From the NCBI GenBank assembly GCA_035719045.1, contig DASTGO010000548.1, forward strand, positions 1 through 17,085: a stretch of DNA of 17,085 bases, written 5' to 3'. Below, one piece after another: positions 1 to 7,323 of this stretch. A model generated the notes under the pieces. The model was not told the origin of the DNA. It was given only the letters and a program-made list of their open reading frames with translations, and made no database searches. Position 1 is the first letter of the stretch. Each line of letters starts with the position of its first letter. The translations under genes were made by a program, and so were the position numbers. The stretch is from DASTGO01 sp035719045 (GTDB taxonomy: Bacteria > Actinomycetota > Actinomycetes > Actinomycetales > Kineosporiaceae).

Positions 1-1471
1 ACCAGCCGCAGGAAGGGGTACCGGACGGTGGCGGGGACCCCTGCCCCGGTCCACCGGCCACCGGGGCGGACAACCGCAGCGGCCCCTGGCAGGCCGGGCA
101 GCGGGCGGGGCGGCGGCACCGCCCGCAGGACAGGCCGGGCAGGTAGCCGGCCCGGGGCACCTGGACCAGGACACTCCCCCGGCGCAGGCCGTCCTGGACC
201 GCCCGCCAGGCCACCGGAGGGATCCGTGCCGCTGCCGCCGGGGTGCCTGACTCAGGCCACTGGTCGGACCCCGACACCGCGACCCGGGGCCAGTTGCGGC
301 GCAGCGTGGACCGGTCGGCGTCGATCTCCCGTGCCCAGCCCGAGGCGACCAACTGCTGCGCCTCGGCCGTGCGGGACCAGCCACCGAGCAGCATGGCGGC
401 CCCGGACTGCTCGGCACGCAGGGCGAGCACCTCACGGGCATGCGGATAGGGGGCCCGGGGTTCGGCGTGCAGCTCGTCGCCGTCGTCCCAGATCACGACC
501 AGCCCGAGACCCCCGACCGGGGCGAAGGCGGCGGCGCGGGTCCCCACCGCCACCGGGACCTGCCCGCGCAGCACGGCGAGGTAGGCCGCGTACCGGTCCG
601 CCGGTCCCAGGTCCGCCTCCAGGCGCGCGTACCGGTCCGGTCCGAGCGCCTGGGCCAGTGCCGGTTCGAGGGCCTGCGCATCACGCCGGTCCGGGACCAC
701 GACGAGGGCCCCTCGCCCGGAGCGCACGCAGACCGCGACGGCCTCGGCGATCGCAGCCGTCCAGTGCGGCCCGGGCAGCGCCGTCCAGACCGCCCGCGGC
801 GACTGCCCGGCCGCCAGCCGCTGCAGGAAGGCCTGGCCCGCCGGATAGGCCGCCCACGGTCCGGGTCCGCGCCTCGACGCCTCCCCCCGGCCTCCGGCCG
901 GAACCGGCCCGTCCCCCTTGCCTCCGGCCGCGGGGTCACCCTCCGGGGCGGCGGGCGGGACCGCAGTGCGCTTCTCCACCTCGGCGTGCCGCGGGGGCAC
1001 GGCCAGCCGCAGCACGTCCGACAGGGTCCCGGCGTACCGGTCGGCGACGGCCCGGGCCAGCCGCAGCACCTCCGGGGTGAGCACCTGCTCGGCGGACACC
1101 ACCCGGCGCAGCGGCATCAGCCGTCCGCCGTGCTCGCTGGCGGCCACCCGCTCCACGACGAAGCCGTCGACGTCCTGGCCCCCGAACCGGACCCGGACCC
1201 GCACCCCCGGCCGGGCCGCCGCGGACATCGGTTCCGGCACCGTGTAGTCGAACAGCCGGTCCAGATGGGACAGCGAAACGTCGACGGCGACCCTGGCGAC
1301 CGGCAGTTGCGAGGCCGTCGGGACGGTACGCGGACGCCGGCCCCGGGTGGCCGTCCGCAGCAGCTCCAGCTGCTCGCCCGCGGTGAACTGCTCCGGCGCC
1401 GACGGCTGCCCGGCCCCGGACGGCTGCCCGGCCTCCGACGGCCCTCCCGCCCGCGGACCCTGTTCGGACAT
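1..1471 (-). CDS. priA: Primosomal protein N' (PriA), actinobacterial helicase-motif-less form; 3' end cut by window edge
   Basis: PriA recognises stalled forks and reloads the replisome. The frame is open from an ATG at 1471 to the window edge, giving 490 codons of a family usually about 650-730 residues long. The N-terminal 3'-DNA-binding domain is clear at about residues 60-160 (VAVDVSLSHLDRLFDYTVP, then LMPLRRVVS). The helicase core keeps only its fold outline. Where Walker A (GxTGSGKT) should be there is ALPGPHWTA (231-239), and the DEAH box position reads WDDGDE (328-333) before LHAEPRAPYPHAREV. The zinc-binding cysteines begin at C449, C452, C458 and C461, with C488 just before the edge. 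Actinobacterial PriA is known to lack recognisable helicase motifs, so this is probably not a pseudogene. A GTG at 1486 with GAGG 5 nt upstream is an alternative start. The start lies about 60 nt after the metK stop, so it is probably cotranscribed. Residues 11-25 come from a short 18-bp tandem repeat. Confidence 0.9.
   Translation of the reverse strand, partial: MSEQGPRAGGPSEAGQPSGAGQPSAPEQFTAGEQLELLRTATRGRRPRTVPTASQLPVARVAVDVSLSHLDRLFDYTVPEPMSAAARPGVRVRVRFGGQDVDGFVVERVAASEHGGRLMPLRRVVSAEQVLTPEVLRLARAVADRYAGTLSDVLRLAVPPRHAEVEKRTAVPPAAPEGDPAAGGKGDGPVPAGGRGEASRRGPGPWAAYPAGQAFLQRLAAGQSPRAVWTALPGPHWTAAIAEAVAVCVRSGRGALVVVPDRRDAQALEPALAQALGPDRYARLEADLGPADRYAAYLAVLRGQVPVAVGTRAAAFAPVGGLGLVVIWDDGDELHAEPRAPYPHAREVLALRAEQSGAAMLLGGWSRTAEAQQLVASGWAREIDADRSTLRRNWPRVAVSGSDQWPESGTPAAAARIPPVAWRAVQDGLRRGSVLVQVPRAGYLPGLSCGRCRRPARCPACQGPLRLSAPVAGGPGQGSPPPSGTPSCGW
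1401..1440. repeat. 18-bp tandem repeat in the priA N-terminus
   Basis: Two adjacent near-identical 18-bp units (GACGGCTGCCCGGCCCCG, then the same with CTCC at the end) are followed by the start of a third. They encode the AGQPS-type Ser/Gly/Pro-rich stretch before the first conserved PriA domain. It is probably a slippage-generated disordered N-terminal extension. Confidence 0.7.
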
Positions 1472-1530
1472 GGCACCGCCGGCCACCCCGTCCTCGGTGG
1501 ACGGTGCGGCCGGCGGTTCCGGCAGGCGGC

Positions 1531-2721
1531 TCAGCCGACCGCGGAGCGCAGCGCCTCGACCCGGTCGGTGCGCTCCCAGGTGAACTCCGGGAGCTCCCGC
1601 CCGAAGTGTCCGTAGGCGGCGGTCCGCTGGTAGATCGGCCGGAGCAGGTCCAGGTCGCGGATGATCGCCGCCGGCCGCAGGTCGAAGACCTCCTTGATCG
1701 CGGCGGTCAGCTTCGCGGGGTCCACGGTTTCGGTGCCGAAGGTCTCCACGTACAGCCCGACCGGGTGCGCCTTGCCGATCGCGTAGGCCACCTGGACCTC
1801 GCACCGGCGGGCCAGCCCGGCGGCGACCACGTTCTTGGCCACCCAGCGCAGCGCGTACGCCGCGGACCGGTCCACCTTCGACGGGTCCTTGCCGGAGAAG
1901 GCGCCGCCGCCGTGCCGGGCGAAACCGCCGTAGGTGTCGACGATGATCTTCCGGCCGGTCAGGCCCGCGTCACCCATCGGCCCCCCGACCTCGAACCGCC
2001 CGGTCGGGTTCACCAGCAGCCGGTGCCCGGTGGTGTCCAACTCGAGGCCGTCCAGGACGGGCTTGATCACGTGGTCGACGATGTCGGGCTGCAGCAGGTT
2101 CTCCAGGGACACGTCCGCCGCGTGCTGGGTGGACACCACGACGGTGTCCAGCCGGACCGCGCGGTCGCCCTCGTAGGCGATGGTGACCTGCGTCTTGCCG
2201 TCCGGGCGCAGGTACGGGACCTCGCCGCTCTTGCGGACCTCGCTCAGCCGCTCGGCGAGCCGGTGGGCCAGCCAGATCGGCAGCGGCATCAGTTCCGGGG
2301 TGGTGTCGTCGGCGTAGCCGAACATCAGGCCCTGGTCCCCGGCGCCCTGCAGGTCCAGCGGGTCCTCCCCCGCCTCGACCCGGGCCTCATAGGCCTTGTC
2401 GACACCCTGGGCGATGTCCGGGGACTGGCTGCCGATGGAGATGCCGACCCCACAGGAGGCCCCGTCAAAGCCCTTCGTCGAGGAGTCGTACCCGATGTCG
2501 AGGATCGTCTTGCGGACGATGGTCGGGATGTCGACGTACGCCTCGGTGGTCACCTCGCCGGCGACGTGCACCAGGCCCGTGGTGACCATGGTCTCCACGG
2601 CGACCCGGCTGCGCGGGTCCTGGGCGAGCAGCGCGTCCAGCACGCCGTCGCTGATCTGGTCGCAGATCTTGTCCGGGTGGCCCTCGGTCACGGACTCGGA
2701 CGTGAACAGTCTGTAGCTCAC
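1531..2721 (-). CDS. metK: S-adenosylmethionine synthetase (methionine adenosyltransferase)
   Basis: Makes S-adenosylmethionine from ATP and methionine in the cytosol, releasing phosphate and pyrophosphate. It is 396 residues, the normal length. The signatures are all present: TSESVTEGHPDKICDQISD near the N-terminus with His15, Asp17 and Lys18, Glu43 at the potassium site, GAGDQGLMFGYA at about 126-137, and the glycine-rich loop GGGAFSGKDPSKVDRSAAY in the second half. The start is GTG at 2721, preceded by AGGAG at 4 nt spacing. It follows coaBC with a 63-nt gap in which I find no convincing promoter and no room for a SAM riboswitch. It is probably part of the mihF-to-priA transcription unit. 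Confidence 0.98.
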   Translation of the reverse strand: MSYRLFTSESVTEGHPDKICDQISDGVLDALLAQDPRSRVAVETMVTTGLVHVAGEVTTEAYVDIPTIVRKTILDIGYDSSTKGFDGASCGVGISIGSQSPDIAQGVDKAYEARVEAGEDPLDLQGAGDQGLMFGYADDTTPELMPLPIWLAHRLAERLSEVRKSGEVPYLRPDGKTQVTIAYEGDRAVRLDTVVVSTQHAADVSLENLLQPDIVDHVIKPVLDGLELDTTGHRLLVNPTGRFEVGGPMGDAGLTGRKIIVDTYGGFARHGGGAFSGKDPSKVDRSAAYALRWVAKNVVAAGLARRCEVQVAYAIGKAHPVGLYVETFGTETVDPAKLTAAIKEVFDLRPAAIIRDLDLLRPIYQRTAAYGHFGRELPEFTWERTDRVEALRSAVG

Positions 2722-2784
2722 GGTGCTCCTGTCATGCAGCGGCTGCTGGCGGCGCGACGAGCGTCCACGCCCGGCGCAATTCGG

Positions 2785-4056
2785 TCACTGTAGCGAGACG
2801 GGCGGACGGGTGCCGTCCACGGGCAGCAGGCGCACCACCGCGTCCCAGATCGCGTCGGCCACCTGCGCCTTGTCCCCCTCGGGCACCTCGGTGCTGCCAC
2901 CGTCGCGGTCGAGAACGGTGACCCGGTTGTGGTGTTCCCCGAACACCTTGCCCCCGGACACGTCGTTCACCACCAGCAGGTCACAGCCCTTGCGGTGCAG
3001 TTTGCGCCGGGCGTGGTCGAGGACGTCACCGGCCTCGTCCCCGGTCTCGGCGGCGAACCCGACCACCACCTGCTGCCCGGCCCGGCGGCCCACCAGTTCG
3101 GCCAGCACGTCGGGGTTGCGGACCAACCGGACCACGGGCGCATCGTCCGGGTCGTCGGTCTTCTTGATCTTGTGGGCGGCCACCTCGGCGGGCCGGAAGT
3201 CGGCGACCGCGGCGGCCATCACCACGGCGTCGGCGCCTTCCGCGGTCTTCAGCACCGCGTCCCGCAGATCCAGCGCGGTGCCGACGGGGATCACCTCGAC
3301 GCCGGCCGGGGCCGGAAGCTCGGTGTTCGCCGCGACGAGGGTGACCCGGGCGCCCCGGGCGGCGGCCGTGACGGCCAGGGCGAACCCCTGCCGCCCGGAG
3401 GACCGGTTGCCCAGGTACCGGACCGGGTCCAGCGGCTCCCGGGTGCCGCCGGCGGAGACCACGACATGCCGGCCTGCCAGGTCCGGCAGGGCCTGCCGGC
3501 CACGGGCGAGCAGCCTGCGGGCTGCCGCGGCGATCGCCTCGGGTTCGGGCAGCCGGCCCGGCCCGGTGTCCTTGCCGGTCAGTCGCCCGCTGGCCGGTTC
3601 CAGGAGGACCACCCCCCGCTCGCGCAGGGTGGCCGCATTGGCCCGGGTCGCGGGGTGCTCCCACATCTCGGTGTGCATCGCCGGGGCCATCAGCACCGGG
3701 CACCGCGCGGTCAGCAGGACGCTGGTGAGCAGGTCGTCGGCCCGGCCCTGGGCCGCCCGCGCGAGCAGGTCGGCGGTGGCCGGTGCGACCACCACGAGGT
3801 CGGCCTCCTGGCCCAGCCGGACGTGCGGGACCTCCTCGACGTCCGTCCAGACGTCGGTGGCGACGCGATGACCGGACAGCGCCGCCCAGGTGGGGGCGCC
3901 GACGAAGCGCAGTGCCGAGGCGGTGGGGACGACCCGGACGTCGCAGCCGCCCTCGCTCAGGCTCCGCAGCAGACTGCAGGCCTTGTAGGCGGCGATCCCC
4001 CCGGACACGCCGAGGACGACGCGCGGGCGCCGCACGTCGTCCTCGTGAGTGGTCAC
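2785..4056 (-). CDS. coaBC: Bifunctional phosphopantothenoylcysteine decarboxylase / phosphopantothenate-cysteine ligase (CoaBC, Dfp)
   Basis: Carries out two consecutive steps of coenzyme A synthesis: CTP-dependent joining of cysteine to 4'-phosphopantothenate, then FMN-dependent decarboxylation to 4'-phosphopantetheine. The N-terminal CoaC flavoprotein domain (about 11-190) shows GVSGGIAAYK, the ALSGH histidine and APAMHTEMW. The C-terminal CoaB domain (about 195-420) shows the AGGTREPLDPVR nucleotide motif, NRSSGRQG, AAAVADFRP and HKIKK. Two signature positions differ from E. coli: PATAD replaces PASAN, and GRLTGKDTGPGRL has Thr where E. coli has the catalytic Cys. I recall the same changes in mycobacterial CoaBC, so this looks like the actinobacterial form and not damage. 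The chosen GTG at 4056 overlaps the rpoZ stop (GTGA). An in-frame GTG at 4035 with GAGGA upstream is an alternative. Confidence 0.96.
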   Translation of the reverse strand: MTTHEDDVRRPRVVLGVSGGIAAYKACSLLRSLSEGGCDVRVVPTASALRFVGAPTWAALSGHRVATDVWTDVEEVPHVRLGQEADLVVVAPATADLLARAAQGRADDLLTSVLLTARCPVLMAPAMHTEMWEHPATRANAATLRERGVVLLEPASGRLTGKDTGPGRLPEPEAIAAAARRLLARGRQALPDLAGRHVVVSAGGTREPLDPVRYLGNRSSGRQGFALAVTAAARGARVTLVAANTELPAPAGVEVIPVGTALDLRDAVLKTAEGADAVVMAAAVADFRPAEVAAHKIKKTDDPDDAPVVRLVRNPDVLAELVGRRAGQQVVVGFAAETGDEAGDVLDHARRKLHRKGCDLLVVNDVSGGKVFGEHHNRVTVLDRDGGSTEVPEGDKAQVADAIWDAVVRLLPVDGTRPPVSLQ

Positions 4057-4316
4057 TGCTCGACGGGCTCGGCGACGAGCAGACCCTCGTTGATCTCGCG
4101 CATGGCCACCGACAGTGGCTTCTCCTGCACATGGGTCTCGACCAGGGGGCCGACGTACTCCAGCAGGCCCTCACCGAGCTGGGAGTAGTAGGCGTTGATC
4201 TGCCGAGCACGCTTGGCCGCAAAGATGACCAGTGCGTACTTGGAGTCGGCTGCCTTCAGCAGGTCGTCGATCGGGGGGTTCGTGATGCCCTCGGGCGTCG
4301 CGGTGGTACCGGACAC
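4053..4316 (-). CDS. rpoZ: DNA-directed RNA polymerase omega subunit
   Basis: Small subunit that helps beta-prime fold and stabilises the RNA polymerase core. It is 87 residues and matches the family core: NPPIDDLLKAADSKYALVIFAAKRARQINAYY followed by the actinobacterial SQLGEGLLEYVGPLVETHVQEKPLSVAMREI region. The start is GTG at 4316 with GGGAG 7 nt upstream. The stop overlaps the coaBC GTG by four bases, implying translational coupling. It lies 49 nt after gmk, with a small hairpin between them. The gmk-rpoZ-coaBC order is standard in actinobacteria. Confidence 0.97.
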   Translation of the reverse strand: MSGTTATPEGITNPPIDDLLKAADSKYALVIFAAKRARQINAYYSQLGEGLLEYVGPLVETHVQEKPLSVAMREINEGLLVAEPVEQ

Positions 4317-4347
4317 GCAGTTTCTCCCGGTTCGGCGTCGGCCGGAC

Positions 4348-4362
4348 GTCGGCGGAGCCGAC
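4348..4362 (-). other. Intercistronic hairpin between gmk and rpoZ
   Basis: On the minus strand GTCGGC-TCC-GCCGAC forms a perfect 6-bp stem with a 3-nt loop, starting 3 nt after the gmk stop codon. No U-run follows, so it is more likely an mRNA-stabilising or processing hairpin than a full terminator. The role is an inference from position only. Confidence 0.5.
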
Positions 4363-4365
4363 GGG

Positions 4366-4962
4366 TCAACGCGGAGTAAGTGGACGTGGACTCAGTCCCA
4401 TGCATTGTACGAGCTGGTCCGTGGCGGTCCTGACGTCCTCGTTGACGATCGTCACGTCGAACTCGGGCTCCGCGGCCAACTCGCGGTGCGCTGTGGCCAG
4501 CCGGCGCTCCCGCTCCTCCTCGGTCTCGGTCCCCCGGCCGACGAGCCGTCGGACCAGCTCCTCGAAGGACGGCGGGGCGAGGAAGACGAACAGTGCCTCG
4601 GGCATCGTCTCCCGGACCTGCCGGGCCCCCTGGAGATCGATCTCCAGGAGGGCCGGCTTGTCCGCGGCGAGGGCCTCCAGGACCTGCCGGCGGGGGGTTC
4701 CGTACCGGTGCCGGCCGTGCACGACGGCCCACTCCAGGAACTCCCCCGCAGCGATCATGGCATCGAACTGCGCCTCGCTGACGAAGAGGTAGTGAATGCC
4801 GTGGATCTCGCCGGGTCTCGCCGGACGGGTGGTCGCCGAGACCGAGAGCCACACCTCCGGGTACCGCTCACGGATGTCCGCTGACACGGTCCCCTTGCCG
4901 ACGGCGGTCGGCCCGGCGAGAACGGTCAACCGCCGCATCGGCGGGATGCCCCACTCGCTCAC
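4366..4962 (-). CDS. gmk: Guanylate kinase
   Basis: Phosphorylates GMP to GDP with ATP in the cytosol. It is 198 residues. The P-loop GPTAVGKGT is at 17-25, and the GMP-binding region SVSATTRPARPGEIHGIHYLFVS follows at about 40-62. Downstream are EWAVVHGRHRYGT, EIDLQGARQVR and the lid segment RLVGRGTETEEERERRLATAHREL. The chosen start, GTG at 4962, lies 9 nt after the mihF stop but has no clear Shine-Dalgarno. ATG at codon 9 (4938) would begin right at the conserved RRLTVLAGP and is a reasonable alternative. It sits between mihF and rpoZ as in other actinobacteria. Confidence 0.97.
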   Translation of the reverse strand: MSEWGIPPMRRLTVLAGPTAVGKGTVSADIRERYPEVWLSVSATTRPARPGEIHGIHYLFVSEAQFDAMIAAGEFLEWAVVHGRHRYGTPRRQVLEALAADKPALLEIDLQGARQVRETMPEALFVFLAPPSFEELVRRLVGRGTETEEERERRLATAHRELAAEPEFDVTIVNEDVRTATDQLVQCMGLSPRPLTPR

Positions 4963-4971
4963 GCCGGCAGG

Positions 4972-5286
4972 CTACCGGGCGAAGCGCTCGATGAGCGCTG
5001 CGATCTGGTTCGTGCCCAGCCCACGGACGCGGCGGGACTCGGAGATCCCGATCTCCTCCATGATCTGACGGGCCCGGACCTTGCCGACCCCCGGGAGGGC
5101 CTCGAGCAGGGCCGACACCTTCATCTTGCCGATGACCTCGTCGGCCTGGCCCTCACGGATCACTTCCGCCAGGGAGCCCTGCGAGTACTTGAGCCGGTTC
5201 TTGACCTCGGCGCGGGCGCGACGGGCCTCGGCAGCTTTCGCCAGGGCCGCAGCACGCTGCTCGTCGGTTAGGGGAGGCAGTGCCAC
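4972..5286 (-). CDS. mihF: Actinobacterial integration host factor (mIHF/sIHF family)
   Basis: Small basic nucleoid-associated protein, known in mycobacteria (mIHF) and streptomycetes (sIHF) to bind and bend DNA and influence nucleoid structure and supercoiling. It is unrelated in fold to E. coli IHF. It has 104 residues. There is a charged, Ala-rich N-terminal helix (about 8-35), then KYSQGSLAEVIREGQADEVIGKMKVSALLEALPGVGKVRARQIMEEIGI, with a helix-hairpin-helix-like LPGVGKVRA at 64-72, and the basic RRVRGLG at 85-91. The start is GTG at 5286 with GAGG 7 nt upstream. It is the first gene of its likely transcription unit, with a promoter candidate 68-97 nt upstream. Confidence 0.96.
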   Translation of the reverse strand: MALPPLTDEQRAAALAKAAEARRARAEVKNRLKYSQGSLAEVIREGQADEVIGKMKVSALLEALPGVGKVRARQIMEEIGISESRRVRGLGTNQIAALIERFAR

Positions 5287-5353
5287 AGGGTCACCTCAGT
5301 CGTTCGGGGAGGTCTGTTGCGCGTTTCCGGTTTGTCTCCGGCCGCAGGCGATG

Positions 5354-5383
5354 AACCTATCGAGTCGTCCTGTCCTGCGGCAA
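5354..5383 (-). promoter_or_regulatory. Candidate sigma70-type promoter for mihF-gmk-rpoZ-coaBC-metK-priA
   Basis: On the minus strand TTGCCG (5383-5378) and TAGGTT (5359-5354) are separated by 18 nt. This is a fair -35/-10 pair in the only AT-enriched part of the pyrF-mihF gap, and it sits just downstream of a hairpin that follows pyrF. No experimental start site is known to me. Confidence 0.5.
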
Positions 5384-5388
5384 CGTGA

Positions 5389-5402
5389 CCCCTCGGTAGG
5401 GG
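5389..5402 (-). terminator. Small hairpin after pyrF, possible end of the pyr operon
   Basis: On the minus strand CCCCT-ACCG-AGGGG forms a 5-bp stem with a 4-nt loop starting 14 nt after the pyrF stop. There is no U-tract, so intrinsic termination would be inefficient and Rho may be needed. Its place between the last pyr gene and the mihF promoter candidate supports a transcription boundary. Confidence 0.4.
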
Positions 5403-5416
5403 GGGCACAACGCGGT

Positions 5417-6319
5417 TCAGCGGTCCGCCGCGGCCGCCAGGGCCTCGCGGATCTGGTCCAGGGTCCGGTCGGCGGCCGCCCGGAGTCCCGCGGCACCCGG
5501 CCCGCCCCGCAGCACCTCACGGCTGGAACTGGGCAGCACGTTCCCCAGTGCCGCACCGAAGACCGCCCGCAGATCCTCCGCGGTGGCCCCCTGGGCGCCG
5601 ATTCCCGGGGCCAGCAGCGGCCCGTTGACGTCCAACCGGTGCCCGGTCCCTGCGGCCCCCACAGTGGCCCCCACGACCGCGCCCACGGACCCCAGCGGCT
5701 GCGCGCCGGCGTTCTCTGCGGCCACCGCGTCCAGGATCGACTGCGCGACCGTCCGGCCGTCGGCACCGGTGGCGTGCTGGACCTGCGGGCCTTCCGGATT
5801 CGAGGTCAGGGCCAGCACGAAGACGCCGCGGCCGGTGTCCCGGGCCAGGTCCAGCAGGGGCCGCAGGGAGCCGAACCCCAGGTACGGCGAGGCGGTCACG
5901 GCATCCGCGGCCAGTGGTGAGCCCTCCCCGGCGAAGGCGTCCGCATAGGCGGCCATCGTCGAGCCGATGTCCCCGCGCTTGGCGTCGGCGATGGTCAGCG
6001 CCCCGGCACCGGCCGCCTCGGCGAGCACCCGTTCCAAAACGGCGACGCCCCGGGAGCCGTGCCGCTCGAAGAACGCCGCCTGCGGCTTGAACACCGCGAC
6101 CCGGTCGGCCAGTGCCTCGACCACCGTGAGCGCGAACCGCTCCAGCCCGGCGACATCGTCGGCCAGGCCCCACTCGCGCAGCAGGCCGGGGTGGGGGTCG
6201 ATCCCCACGCACAGTGGCCCGCGGTCGTCCATGGCGGCCCGCAGCCGTGCCCCGAAGGGTGCCCGTGCAGGCACAGTCCCGGTGCTCGCCGCACCCGCGG
6301 TGGTCTCGGACACAGTCAC
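5417..6319 (-). CDS. pyrF: Orotidine 5'-phosphate decarboxylase, type 2
   Basis: Last step of UMP synthesis: decarboxylates OMP to UMP. It has 300 residues with the long, mycobacterial-type architecture: GPLCVGIDPHPGLLREWGL (about 34-52), VFKPQAAFFERHGSRG, and the catalytic ADAKRGDIGSTM with Lys114 and Asp117. SPLAADAVTASPYLGFGSLRPLL and GVFVLALTSNPEG follow. The GTG at 6319 overlaps the pyrD stop as GTGA. A second in-frame GTG two codons later (6313) has better spacing (7 nt) from the purine-rich GGAGGAGG, so either may be used. The first 20 residues are a non-conserved Ala/Thr-rich tail. The open frame runs on upstream through pyrD DNA, but that part is antisense-like composition and not protein. 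It ends the pyr operon. Confidence 0.96.
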   Translation of the reverse strand: MTVSETTAGAASTGTVPARAPFGARLRAAMDDRGPLCVGIDPHPGLLREWGLADDVAGLERFALTVVEALADRVAVFKPQAAFFERHGSRGVAVLERVLAEAAGAGALTIADAKRGDIGSTMAAYADAFAGEGSPLAADAVTASPYLGFGSLRPLLDLARDTGRGVFVLALTSNPEGPQVQHATGADGRTVAQSILDAVAAENAGAQPLGSVGAVVGATVGAAGTGHRLDVNGPLLAPGIGAQGATAEDLRAVFGAALGNVLPSSSREVLRGGPGAAGLRAAADRTLDQIREALAAAADR

Positions 6320-7323
6320 GCCTCCTCCTGACGGTGGGCGTACCCCACCGCGTCGGTGAACCGGGTGAAGCCGCGGGCGGCCAGCGCCTCGGCGAGTTCG
6401 GTGCGGACCCGGGCCGGGGCTCCCGGGTCGTGGAAGGTCGCCGTGCCGACCTGGACGGCGCTGGCCCCGGCGAGGACCAACTGCAGGGCGTCCAGACCGC
6501 CGGCCACCCCGCCGATCCCGACGATCGGGGCCTGCGGCAGCACCCCGGCGCGCATCGCCGCATGCACCTGCCAGATGCACCGGACGGCGACCGGGCGGAT
6601 CGCCGGGCCGGACAGGCCGCCGGTGATCCCGGCCAGGGCGGGGCGCAGGGTCGTGGTGTCGATCACCATCCCGAGCACGGTGTTGATCATCGACAGGCCG
6701 TCGGCGCCGGCGACCAGGCATGCCCGGGCGATCGAGACCAGGTCGGTGACGTCCGGCGACAGCTTCGCCAGCACCGGTACCCGCCCCCCGACGGTCTCGG
6801 TCACGGCGGTCACCACGTCGGTGCTCGACCCCGGGTCGCAGGCGAACACCAGCCCGCGGTTGGCCACGTTCGGGCAGGAGATGTTCACCTCGATCGCCCC
6901 GACGCCGTCCTCGCCCGCCAACCGGCCGGCCAGTTCGCCGAACTCGGCCGGGTCGTTGCCGGCCACCGAGACCACCACGGTGGCCCCCTGCTCACGCAGC
7001 CAGGGCAGGTCGTGGGCCAGGAACGCGTCGATCCCCGGCCCCTGCAGCCCGATCGAGTTGAGCATCCCCGACGGGGTCTCCGCCATCCGCGGGGTGGGCC
7101 GGCCCGATCTCGGCTCGCGCAGGATCGACTTGGTGACCACGGCCCCGAGCGCGGCGACGTCGAGGAACGGCGCGAGCTCCCGGCCGGCCGCGGCGCAGCC
7201 GCTCGCGGTCATCACCGGGTTGGCCAGCCGCAGTCCGGCGATCGACGTGGACAGGTCCACCGGCAGATCTGCGGTCACGAGATCCGTGGTCACGGGTTCC
7301 GTAGTCACCGGATCCGTGGTCAT
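6316..7323 (-). CDS. pyrD: Dihydroorotate dehydrogenase, class 1B catalytic subunit
   Basis: Oxidises dihydroorotate to orotate using FMN. In class 1B enzymes electrons pass through PyrK to NAD+. It has 335 residues. PVMTASGCAAAGRELAPF (about 36-53) and TKSILREPRSGRPTPRMAETPSGMLNSIGLQGPG are typical of class 1B, and NISCPN carries the catalytic-base cysteine (Cys150), whereas class 2 enzymes use serine. VLAKLSPDVTD and the phosphate-binding GIGGVAGGLDAL follow. The ATG at 7323 overlaps the pyrK stop by one base (TGATG), with GGGAGG 6 nt upstream. The adjacent pyrK supports the class assignment. Residues 1-20 are a short tandem repeat (MTTDP/VTTEP/VTTDL/VTADL), and GTG codons inside it are alternative starts. 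Confidence 0.97.
   Translation of the reverse strand: MTTDPVTTEPVTTDLVTADLPVDLSTSIAGLRLANPVMTASGCAAAGRELAPFLDVAALGAVVTKSILREPRSGRPTPRMAETPSGMLNSIGLQGPGIDAFLAHDLPWLREQGATVVVSVAGNDPAEFGELAGRLAGEDGVGAIEVNISCPNVANRGLVFACDPGSSTDVVTAVTETVGGRVPVLAKLSPDVTDLVSIARACLVAGADGLSMINTVLGMVIDTTTLRPALAGITGGLSGPAIRPVAVRCIWQVHAAMRAGVLPQAPIVGIGGVAGGLDALQLVLAGASAVQVGTATFHDPGAPARVRTELAEALAARGFTRFTDAVGYAHRQEEA
7274..7323. repeat. 15-bp tandem repeat at the 5' end of pyrD
   Basis: Units begin at 7274, 7289 and 7304, with a partial fourth at 7319 that contains the start codon. They share the pattern GTCACNNGNTCCGTG on the + strand. The coding result is four imperfect five-residue repeats of the form (M/V)TT(D/E)P. 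Each unit places another in-frame GTG near the start. This looks like a local slippage expansion. Confidence 0.85.

Noticed and set aside
1..1471. priA as a decayed pseudogene because helicase motifs are missing.
   Set aside because: The frame is intact, conserved DNA-binding and zinc motifs remain, and actinobacterial PriA normally lacks these motifs.
2722..2784. SAM riboswitch before metK.
   Set aside because: The gap to coaBC is only 63 nt, with no recognisable SAM aptamer core.
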